Shown: piece after piece, positions 1-5,555 of the stretch
How the letters are laid out: the number at the start of each line of letters is the position of its first letter
Numbering within the stretch: position 1 is the stretch's first letter
NCBI GenBank assembly: GCA_011371325.1
Contig: DRQV01000237.1
Span: 1 to 6,551, forward strand
Source of the DNA: Thioploca sp.
GTDB taxonomy: Bacteria > Pseudomonadota > Gammaproteobacteria > Beggiatoales > Beggiatoaceae
Direction: 5' to 3'
Length of the DNA: 6,551 nucleotides
Translations under genes and position numbers: made by a program
Notes under the pieces: model-generated
What the model was told of the DNA's origin: nothing
What the model saw: only the letters and a program-made list of their open reading frames with translations
The model's database searches: none

Positions 1-744
1 AATGGCTGTACGGTTAAATTGGATAAAGAACCAATCATTGAATATTTAACTTCCAATATTACTTTATTGCGTTGGATGATAGCCAATAATTATAATGATA
101 AAGACACTATAGCACGACGAATTGTAGCAATGGAAGCTTGGTTGGCTAATCCAGTTTTATTAGAAGCAGATACTGATGCAGAATATGCTAAAATAATTGA
201 AATTGATTTAAATGAAATTAAAGAGCCATTATTAGCATGTCCTAATGATCCAGATGATATTAAGTCTCTATCCCAAATTGCAGCAGAGAAAATTGATGAA
301 GTTTTTATTGGCTCTTGTATGACCAATATTGGCCATTATCGAGCTGTTAGCAAGATATTAACAGAGGAAGTCCCAGTACGATTATGGATAGCTCCCCCAA
401 CCCGTATGGATGAAAAGCAATTAGTTCAAGAAGGAGTGTATTCAATCTTTGGTAAATCTGGAGCTAGAACTGAAATGCCTGGTTGTTCTTTGTGTATGGG
501 TAATCAAGCTCGTGTTAAAGAAAATGCTACCGTTATTTCTACTTCTACTCGCAATTTTCCTAATCGTTTAGGCAAGGGAGCTAAAGTTTATTTAGCCTCG
601 GCAGAATTAGCAGCAGTTGGGGCAAAACTTGGTAAAATACCAACAGTCAGTGAGTATATGCAATGTTTTGAAGCGATAACCCCAGATGCCGATGAGATTT
701 ATCGCTATTTGAATTTTCATGAAATGGAAGAGTATAAAGTTTAA
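1..744 (+). CDS. acnB: Aconitate hydratase B, C-terminal part (5' end outside window)
   Basis: This is the C-terminal 247 codons of a bifunctional aconitase B, the cytosolic [4Fe-4S] TCA-cycle enzyme that interconverts citrate and isocitrate (and, in this family, can act on 2-methyl-cis-aconitate). The frame is open from base 1, so the gene is cut by the window edge; E. coli AcnB is about 865 residues, so some 600 are missing. The three cluster-ligand cysteines are visible: GSCMTNIGH (Cys codon 316-318) and GCSLCMGNQ (Cys codons 484-486 and 493-495), matching E. coli Cys710, Cys769 and Cys772. Other family blocks are KEPLLACPNDPDD, APPTRMD, FGKSGAR, STSTRNFPNRLG and the terminal YRYLNF. The C-terminus is slightly shorter than in E. 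coli, ending about seven residues after YLNFHE. The TTG at 19 is internal to the protein, not a start. Identification rests on recognised family sequence and is secure. Confidence 0.97.
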   Translation, partial: NGCTVKLDKEPIIEYLTSNITLLRWMIANNYNDKDTIARRIVAMEAWLANPVLLEADTDAEYAKIIEIDLNEIKEPLLACPNDPDDIKSLSQIAAEKIDEVFIGSCMTNIGHYRAVSKILTEEVPVRLWIAPPTRMDEKQLVQEGVYSIFGKSGARTEMPGCSLCMGNQARVKENATVISTSTRNFPNRLGKGAKVYLASAELAAVGAKLGKIPTVSEYMQCFEAITPDADEIYRYLNFHEMEEYKV

Positions 745-763
745 CTAGATTAATAGTAAACTG

Positions 764-789
764 GGCTGACTAAGATCTATCAGTCAGTT
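764..789 (+). terminator. Weak stem-loop after acnB, possible terminator
   Basis: CTGACT (766-771) is complementary to AGTCAG (782-787), giving a 6-bp stem with a 10-base loop, extendable outward by two G-T wobble pairs (764-765 with 788-789). It begins about 20 bases after the acnB stop codon, the usual place for a transcript end. The downstream sequence is AT-rich but has only two consecutive T before A interrupts, so it is a poor intrinsic terminator. It may serve only as a 3'-end structure. The rest of the 745-857 gap shows no convincing promoter: an ATGACA at 812-817 resembles a -35 box but has no good -10 at the right spacing. Confidence 0.35.
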
Positions 790-857
790 AATAATATTAT
801 GATATATTAATATGACAAATCTTTATAAATTCAACATTTAACTAAGCTTAACTTACC

Positions 858-1655
858 TTGGACATTTTACATATTATAATTCTTGCTGTTATGCAAGGAT
901 TAACCGAATTTTTACCTATTTCTAGTTCTGGCCACTTAATTTTATTTCCTAAACTAACAGGTTGGCAAGATCAAGGTTTGGCATTTGACATTGCTGTACA
1001 TGTAGGCTCTTTATTAGCAGTATTATTATATTTTCGGCATGATTTAAAACCATTACTAGCTAGTTGGATATTATCCTGCAAAACTAAACAGTTAACCTTA
1101 GAAAGCCGTCTAGTATGGGCTATAGGATTTGCTACTATTCCAGTTGGATTAGCTGGTTTAATTATATCTATCGCTGGTTGGGAAGATCAACTACGTTCAC
1201 CTATGTTAATTGCTAGTAGCACAATTTTATTTGGCCTATTATTATGGGAATCTGACGTGAGTGGTACTAAAAACCGAGATGAATTCCACTTAACTTGGCG
1301 AGATGTATTATTAATTGGTATAGCTCAAGCAATAGCTCTTATCCCAGGCACTTCTCGTTCTGGTATAACTATAACGGCTGCCTTATTTTTAGGTTTAAAC
1401 CGACAGGCTGCCGCTAGATTTTCATTCTTATTAGCAATTCCGGTAATTATTTTAGCTGGTGCTAGCGAAACAGTTACCTTGATAAATCAAAATATTGCTG
1501 TTGATTGGACAACTTTATTGTTAGCAGTAGTATTTTCAGCTATCAGTGCTTATTTATGTATTAAAACTTTTATCAACTTATTAAATCATATTGGTATGCT
1601 CCCATTTGTGTTATATCGATTAGGATTAGGAGCAGTCTTGATCTGGATGATATAG
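858..1655 (+). CDS. uppP: Undecaprenyl-diphosphatase UppP (BacA)
   Basis: This integral inner-membrane phosphatase dephosphorylates undecaprenyl pyrophosphate to undecaprenyl phosphate. That recycles the lipid carrier used for peptidoglycan and other envelope polymers; overexpression of the family confers bacitracin resistance. The 265 residues match the usual family length. Motif 1 is QGLTEFLPISSSGH (residues 13-26), with the acidic-type pair Q13/E17, the serines S22-S24 and H26. Motif 2 is PGTSRSGIT (163-171), with the catalytic Arg at R167. Several hydrophobic spans (about 45-60, 85-107, 115-130, 150-165, 188-208, 218-235 and 245-265) fit a polytopic membrane protein. The TTG start at 858 is supported because MDxLH directly before the first motif is the canonical N-terminus, an in-frame TAA lies at 849-851, and the next in-frame ATG (891) would remove part of the first membrane segment. 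No Shine-Dalgarno sequence is visible. The stop codon abuts that of truB on the other strand. Confidence 0.96.
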   Translation: MDILHIIILAVMQGLTEFLPISSSGHLILFPKLTGWQDQGLAFDIAVHVGSLLAVLLYFRHDLKPLLASWILSCKTKQLTLESRLVWAIGFATIPVGLAGLIISIAGWEDQLRSPMLIASSTILFGLLLWESDVSGTKNRDEFHLTWRDVLLIGIAQAIALIPGTSRSGITITAALFLGLNRQAAARFSFLLAIPVIILAGASETVTLINQNIAVDWTTLLLAVVFSAISAYLCIKTFINLLNHIGMLPFVLYRLGLGAVLIWMI

Positions 1656-2540
1656 TTAATAATTTATCAGACGTTTAGGCGTAACTCTGCCATCTTCTAA
1701 TATTCGGCCAATCCCCAGAAATAGTTCTTCATTAAATAATTGTACCCAACCATCAGTTGGAGCTTGAGGAACTTGAACTGCTTGACCTTGTTGAATATAA
1801 TAGGTAAGTTCTACGGATAAGTTTACCTTAGGCCAATGATAAATTGCTGTTTCCATAGGAATTAGTAACTTATCCAAAGCCTCTAAATCAGCTTGTTGTT
1901 CTAAAGTAGCAAAATCTATCATATTCTGATAATCCCCTACTCTAATCCGATGTAACCGACTGACAAAAGCTCCACAACCTAAAGCCTCACCTATATCTTC
2001 TGCTAAAGTACGAATATAAGTACCTTTAGAACAATGTACTTTTATAGCTAAATAATTATCAATAAAACTTTGAACTTCAATATCATAAATATTAATAGTA
2101 CGGGCTTTTCGTTCTATAGTTTTACCCTGCCGAGCTAATTTATATAAAGGCTGACCTTGATGTTTAATAGCTGAATACATTGGAGGAACCTGCTTATTAG
2201 AACCGATAAAAGATTGGACAACTTTATCTATTTGTTCTCGACTAATATTATCAGTTGAGCGAGTTTGTAAAATCTCGCCTTCAGCGTCCCCAGTTAATGT
2301 AGTAAAACCTAAAGTTAAAGTAGTTTCATAATATTTATCTGCCATTAACAAAAAATTAGATAGTTTAGTGGCTTCACCCAAACAAATGGGTAATAATCCA
2401 CTAGCAAGTTGATCTAAACTTCCAGTGTGACCTGCTTTATTAGCTTGAAACAAACGTTTAACTCTTTGTAAGGCTGCATTAGAACTGACATTTACTGGCT
2501 TATTAAACAGTAGAATTCCATTTATATTTCTTTTTACCAT
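1656..2540 (-). CDS. truB: tRNA pseudouridine(55) synthase TruB
   Basis: TruB isomerises U55 to pseudouridine in the T-arm of most tRNAs and also acts as a tRNA folding chaperone in the cytosol. The 294 residues are typical of the bacterial enzyme. The N-terminal catalytic domain contains GILLFNKP (8-15), the catalytic-Asp block KAGHTGSLD with D43 as nucleophile, the conserved Tyr at Y71 (E. coli Y76), PPMYSAIKHQG (119-129) and CSKGTYIRTLAEDIGEALGCG (170-190, key residues K172, Y175, R177). Residues about 236-294 form the C-terminal PUA-like part, ending GRVTPKRLI. The residue after the catalytic Asp is Gln (SLDQLASGLL) where the family almost always has Pro, and Thr is replaced by Ser two residues later. 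The start ATG (complement of 2538-2540) gives the normal N-terminus, although no Shine-Dalgarno is visible. It lies 38 bases after rbfA on the same strand and is probably co-transcribed with it. Confidence 0.96.
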   Translation of the reverse strand: MVKRNINGILLFNKPVNVSSNAALQRVKRLFQANKAGHTGSLDQLASGLLPICLGEATKLSNFLLMADKYYETTLTLGFTTLTGDAEGEILQTRSTDNISREQIDKVVQSFIGSNKQVPPMYSAIKHQGQPLYKLARQGKTIERKARTINIYDIEVQSFIDNYLAIKVHCSKGTYIRTLAEDIGEALGCGAFVSRLHRIRVGDYQNMIDFATLEQQADLEALDKLLIPMETAIYHWPKVNLSVELTYYIQQGQAVQVPQAPTDGWVQLFNEELFLGIGRILEDGRVTPKRLINY

Positions 2541-2578
2541 TGATATTTAACAATAATTTTAAATTAAACGTTGATATA

Positions 2579-2932
2579 CTATTTTTCTTCTTCAGGTTTG
2601 ACAGATTCTATTAATGCTGATAATCGGGTTCCATATTCAATTGAACCATCATGAATAAAATATAATTGAGGAGTAGTTCTAGTTGTTAAACGTTGGGATA
2701 AACCGTGCCGTAACCTACCTTTCATTTCATTATTTAAATATTTAACAGTAGTTTTTTCATCACCTGCAAGGACGGTTACATAAATCTTGGCTTGTTTTAA
2801 ATCTGGCGATACATCTACTCCAGAAATTGTAATCATACCAAAAGTTTTAGTATTGATTTCTTTATGAATAATGGAAGCTAATTCCCGTTGAATTTGCTCA
2901 CTAATTCGTTGAGTACGGCTAAATTCTTTCAT
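2579..2932 (-). CDS. rbfA: 30S ribosome-binding factor RbfA
   Basis: RbfA is a small single-domain (type II KH-like) protein that binds the immature 30S subunit, assists 16S rRNA 5'-end maturation and helps in cold adaptation. The 117 residues are within the family range. Recognisable parts are the N-terminal FSRTQRISEQIQRELA (residues 4-19), the ISGVDVSPDLKQAKIYVTVL strand-turn-strand (about 36-55), MKGRLRHGLSQRL at the kinked-helix position, and RTTPQLYFIHDGSIEYG (about 85-101). The C-terminus ends in acidic PEEEK. The ATG (complement of 2930-2932) gives the expected MKEFSRTQR start, and a weak AGAG lies about ten bases upstream of it. truB follows after 38 bases, the classic rbfA-truB order. 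infB, which normally precedes rbfA, is absent: upstream is a noncoding AT-rich spacer and a divergent gene, so rbfA must have its own promoter there. Confidence 0.94.
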   Translation of the reverse strand: MKEFSRTQRISEQIQRELASIIHKEINTKTFGMITISGVDVSPDLKQAKIYVTVLAGDEKTTVKYLNNEMKGRLRHGLSQRLTTRTTPQLYFIHDGSIEYGTRLSALIESVKPEEEK

Positions 2933-3059
2933 TTTTTTACTCTAATTTTAAGAAATGCTTGGCAATGAGGTTTTTCCTTCTCTATAATTCTATCATTTTT
3001 ACATTTAATAATATATCTTTTATTGGTGATGTTATTTTGGTTATAATTTTATTCATAAT

Positions 3060-3088
3060 TTAAATAATTAATATAATTAATAATTTAA
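3060..3088. repeat. AT-only imperfect palindrome
   Basis: This is a 29-base dyad composed only of A and T. The arms 3060-3072 and 3076-3088 pair at 12 of 13 positions (mismatch A3066/A3083) around a three-base centre. It sits inside a 34-base run with no G or C (3055-3088), about 85 to 110 bases upstream of the candidate CHAT promoter. It could be a binding site for an AT-preferring nucleoid protein or a regulator. In DNA this AT-rich such symmetry can also arise by chance, so only the sequence property is certain, not a function. Confidence 0.45.
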
Positions 3089-3173
3089 CTTAAATAATAA
3101 AGATAAGAAATTAAAATTTATTGAGTGATTATGATAAGATTGTTCAGGTTATGCAAAAAGTTTGTAAAATAGA

Positions 3174-3201
3174 TTTACTAGTACTTTAAATTAATTATAA
3201 A
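3174..3201 (+). promoter_or_regulatory. Candidate sigma-70 promoter of the CHAT gene
   Basis: TTTACT (3174-3179, four of six matches to TTGACA) and TATAAA (3196-3201, five of six to TATAAT) are separated by 16 bases. Transcription would begin near 3208 and give a leader of about 20 bases carrying the Shine-Dalgarno site. An eight-base perfect palindrome, TACTAGTA (3176-3183), overlaps the -35 box and might be part of an operator. A weaker alternative is TTGTTC (3140-3145) with TAAAAT (3165-3170), 19 bases apart. In AT-rich DNA such matches are common, so confidence is limited. Confidence 0.35.
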
Positions 3202-3216
3202 AAGACAACCATCTTC

Positions 3217-3222
3217 AAGAGG
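3217..3222 (+). promoter_or_regulatory. Shine-Dalgarno site of the CHAT gene
   Basis: AAGAGG lies seven bases before the ATG at 3230, a good match in sequence and spacing to the anti-Shine-Dalgarno of 16S rRNA. It decides the start of the CHAT gene, which also begins with a signal-peptide-like sequence. It is the only strong Shine-Dalgarno seen before a gene in this window. Confidence 0.75.
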
Positions 3223-3229
3223 TTATATT

Positions 3230-5455
3230 ATGAAAATTTTTTACATATTATTAATTAGCGTGTTTGCTAATATAGTGAACGCTAATGAAGATTTGCAAGG
3301 CAATGATTTTTATCAACAAGGAAAATTTACTCAAGCAATTGAAGTTTGGGAAACATCTTTGCAGAATACTCCACAATTTAATACTTTACTGCAACTTAGT
3401 AATGCCTACCAAGCGTTAGGTGATTATAATTCTGCATTGAATGCTATCCAACAAGCTATATCTGTAACAGACAGTAAACCAGAACAGGAAGTATTAGCTC
3501 ATGGTTATTTAGGCGATATATTATTAGCCTTGCAACAACCAGATTTGGCATTTGAAGAATTAGAAAAATACTTATCTATAGCTCGTACTTTGGATAATAA
3601 ATTAATTTTAGCTACACTATTGAATAATATGAGTAATGTTTTAAGTGCTGAACAATATTATTCTGAAGCATTACCAATGTATCAAGAAGTAATTGAAATA
3701 GCTGAACATTCCGATGAAATTTTGTTACAAATTCAGGCCTTAAGTAACCAAGCACAGGTATATATTAAACAAGATCAACCAGAAAATACTGTTATGGTTT
3801 TAGAAAAAATTCTATCTTTATTAGATAAACTACCAGACAATTATGCTAAAGCATTTAATTTACTTAGTTTAGGTCAGTTAGTTTTTAAGGTACAAATTCA
3901 AGCTGTTAATTCTAAGTTAAATATTTACGATATATTTACCGAAGCTTTACGACTTGCTACCCAATTACAAGATAGTCGTTTGACTTCATATGCCAAAGGT
4001 TTTTTGGGGCAACTTTATGAACAAAGAAAACTTTACCCGGAAGCTTTGAAATTAACTAGAGAGGCAATATTTTTTGCTCAAGAAATGCCAGATTTGTTAT
4101 ATCTATGGGAATGGCAACGAGGTAATATTTGGAAAGCTCAAGAAAATTTAGAAAAATCATTATCTGCCTATCAACGTGCTTTTAATTATTTAAAACCTAT
4201 CCGAACTAGATTAACTAATGGGCAACGTAATGTAAATGAGGTATTTTATGAACGTATTCGGCCTATTTATTATAGTCTTGCTGATGTTTTACTAAAAAAA
4301 GCTAAACAATTACCACCTGATTCAGACCAAAAAAAGCAACTTTTAATTAAAGCTAGAGATGCTGTTGAACAACTTAAAGAAGCTGAATTACAAGATTATT
4401 TCCAAGATGAATGTGTATCGGCCGTAAAGATTCAAATAACAAAATTAGAAAATCTGGATGAAAATACCGCAGTTTTATATCCAATTTTATTGCCAGATCG
4501 AATTGAATTATTATTTACTACCTTTGGTAATTTGAATCAAATTGTTATACCGATAGGTTATAAAGAAATTAAGCAAGTTGTATTGGAGTTTGGCAAAAAT
4601 TTACAACGAGTAACTGAAGGTCGTTTTATAAAACAAGCTAAACAATTGTATAATTGGCTAATTAAACCTATCGAACATGAAATTGCCGCACATAATATTA
4701 AAACTTTAGTAATTATCCCTGATGGTCCTTTACGCACTATTCCTTTTGTAGCCTTATACAATGAAGTTGACAATAAGTTTTTATTTGATTATCTTGCACT
4801 TGCAATTACTCCTAGCTTAACTTTAACAGACCCTAGACCTCTGCCAAGAAAAAATATTAAAATTTTACTTAATGGACTATCTAAATCAGTTCAAAATTTT
4901 ACATCATTACCTAGTGTAACTAAGGAAATTAGTGATATCGATAAATTATTCAATAATAGTACTAAATTGGTTGACGAAAAATTTTTATTGCAATCAGTTA
5001 ACGATGCTTTTAAAAAATCCCCTTTTGATATTGTTCATATTTCTTCACATGGTCAATTTGATCGCAACCCTAAATATAGTTTTTTATTGACTTATGATGA
5101 TAAGTTGACGATGGATCGTTTGGAAAAATTATTTAAACTAAATGATTTACGCAAAAAACAAGTTGAATTATTAACTTTAAGTGCTTGTCAAACTGCTGTT
5201 GGAGATGAGAGAGCCGCTTTAGGATTAGCTGGAGTAGCAATTAAAGCTGGTGCTAGAAGTGCTTTGGCTAGTTTATGGTTTGTAGATGATAATGCTACCT
5301 CACAACTTATCACCGATTTTTATAAACAATTACAAAATCCAGAACTATCCAAAGCTCAAGCCTTACAAAATGCTCAAAGAAATTTAGCCGCAAAAAGAAT
5401 ATATCGGCATCCAGCATATTGGGCTCCATTTTTATTAATTGGTAACTGGTTATAA
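3230..5455 (+). CDS. Exported TPR-repeat CHAT-domain protein (caspase-like peptidase family)
   Basis: This 741-residue protein has three parts. Residues 1-18 are a short signal peptide: K2, a hydrophobic core from 3 to 15, and V-N-A before a likely signal peptidase I cut after A18. Residues about 24-325 are helical TPR-type repeats, for example around 24-46, 53-80, 89-120, 127-159, 253-284 and 290-322. Residues about 410-741 form a C-terminal CHAT domain, preceded by the linker block ELQDYFQDECV (386-396). In the CHAT domain PDGPLRTIPFVAL (497-509) and TPSLTLTDPRPLPR (527-540) are family blocks. HISSHG supplies the presumed catalytic His607 and LSACQTA the Cys653; the terminal HPAYWAPFLLIGNW is also typical. 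CHAT proteins belong to the caspase/separase-like clan CD peptidases, and TPRs commonly bind partner or substrate peptides. The actual substrate is unknown, and an outer-envelope or periplasmic location is inferred from the signal peptide. A CYTH-CHAD gene follows after 100 bases on the same strand. Base composition resembles the neighbours, so no recent transfer is evident. Confidence 0.9.
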   Translation: MKIFYILLISVFANIVNANEDLQGNDFYQQGKFTQAIEVWETSLQNTPQFNTLLQLSNAYQALGDYNSALNAIQQAISVTDSKPEQEVLAHGYLGDILLALQQPDLAFEELEKYLSIARTLDNKLILATLLNNMSNVLSAEQYYSEALPMYQEVIEIAEHSDEILLQIQALSNQAQVYIKQDQPENTVMVLEKILSLLDKLPDNYAKAFNLLSLGQLVFKVQIQAVNSKLNIYDIFTEALRLATQLQDSRLTSYAKGFLGQLYEQRKLYPEALKLTREAIFFAQEMPDLLYLWEWQRGNIWKAQENLEKSLSAYQRAFNYLKPIRTRLTNGQRNVNEVFYERIRPIYYSLADVLLKKAKQLPPDSDQKKQLLIKARDAVEQLKEAELQDYFQDECVSAVKIQITKLENLDENTAVLYPILLPDRIELLFTTFGNLNQIVIPIGYKEIKQVVLEFGKNLQRVTEGRFIKQAKQLYNWLIKPIEHEIAAHNIKTLVIIPDGPLRTIPFVALYNEVDNKFLFDYLALAITPSLTLTDPRPLPRKNIKILLNGLSKSVQNFTSLPSVTKEISDIDKLFNNSTKLVDEKFLLQSVNDAFKKSPFDIVHISSHGQFDRNPKYSFLLTYDDKLTMDRLEKLFKLNDLRKKQVELLTLSACQTAVGDERAALGLAGVAIKAGARSALASLWFVDDNATSQLITDFYKQLQNPELSKAQALQNAQRNLAAKRIYRHPAYWAPFLLIGNWL

Positions 5456-5457
5456 GA

Positions 5458-5505
5458 TTCACAGTTATAAAATATAGATAATTATGAACTGTAGGAATAA
5501 GTGAA
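5458..5505. repeat. Inverted repeat after the CHAT gene
   Basis: ACAGTT (5461-5466) pairs with AACTGT (5487-5492). With one bulged G (5486) the stem continues as ATAA (5467-5470) with TTAT (5482-5485), giving ten pairs around an 11-base loop. An overlapping pair, TTCAC (5458-5462) with GTGAA (5501-5505), could close a larger alternative stem. It starts three bases after the CHAT stop codon. No T-run follows on the + strand, so it is not a canonical intrinsic terminator; it may be a 3'-end stabiliser, an attenuating structure or a regulator site in front of the next gene. The remaining gap to 5555 holds no recognisable promoter or Shine-Dalgarno. Confidence 0.45.
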
Positions 5506-5555
5506 CCAATTACATCTTTATGCTACATTAATTTTTTAGTAACAATATTAATATA

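Larger units (their letters stand above)
2933..3229. other. Divergent AT-rich intergenic region between rbfA and the CHAT gene
   Basis: These 297 bases separate two genes transcribed away from each other and should carry promoters for both. No gene, tRNA or credible small ORF was found. The region includes a stretch without any G or C (3055-3088) that is also a near-perfect dyad, a candidate promoter for the CHAT gene (3174-3201) and its ribosome binding site. On the rbfA side the minus strand has several TATA-like hexamers, but I could not pair any with a convincing -35 box. There is no trace of the 3' end of infB on the rbfA side. Confidence 0.6.

Noticed and set aside
90..326. Open frame of 78 codons on the minus strand
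   Set aside because: It lies wholly antisense to the securely identified acnB coding region, and its translation resembles no family I recognise.
812..840. Possible uppP promoter starting from ATGACA (812-817)
   Set aside because: The hexamer 17 bases downstream (CATTTA) is a poor -10, and the nearby TATAAA (824-829) is far too close to ATGACA; no acceptable pair was found.
1648..1669. Bidirectional terminator between uppP and truB
   Set aside because: The stem is only five A/T-rich pairs with a 12-base loop and no T-tract on either strand, too weak to annotate.
3131..3172. 13-codon basic ORF (MIRLFRLCKKFVK) upstream of the CHAT gene
   Set aside because: It is very short, with only a GAG at marginal spacing before it. 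It lies upstream of the preferred promoter, so it would not be in that transcript. Probably chance.
4558..4773. Open frame of 71 codons on the minus strand
   Set aside because: It is antisense to the CHAT gene, with no recognisable domain and no ribosome binding site evidence; it is a shadow of the real coding frame.
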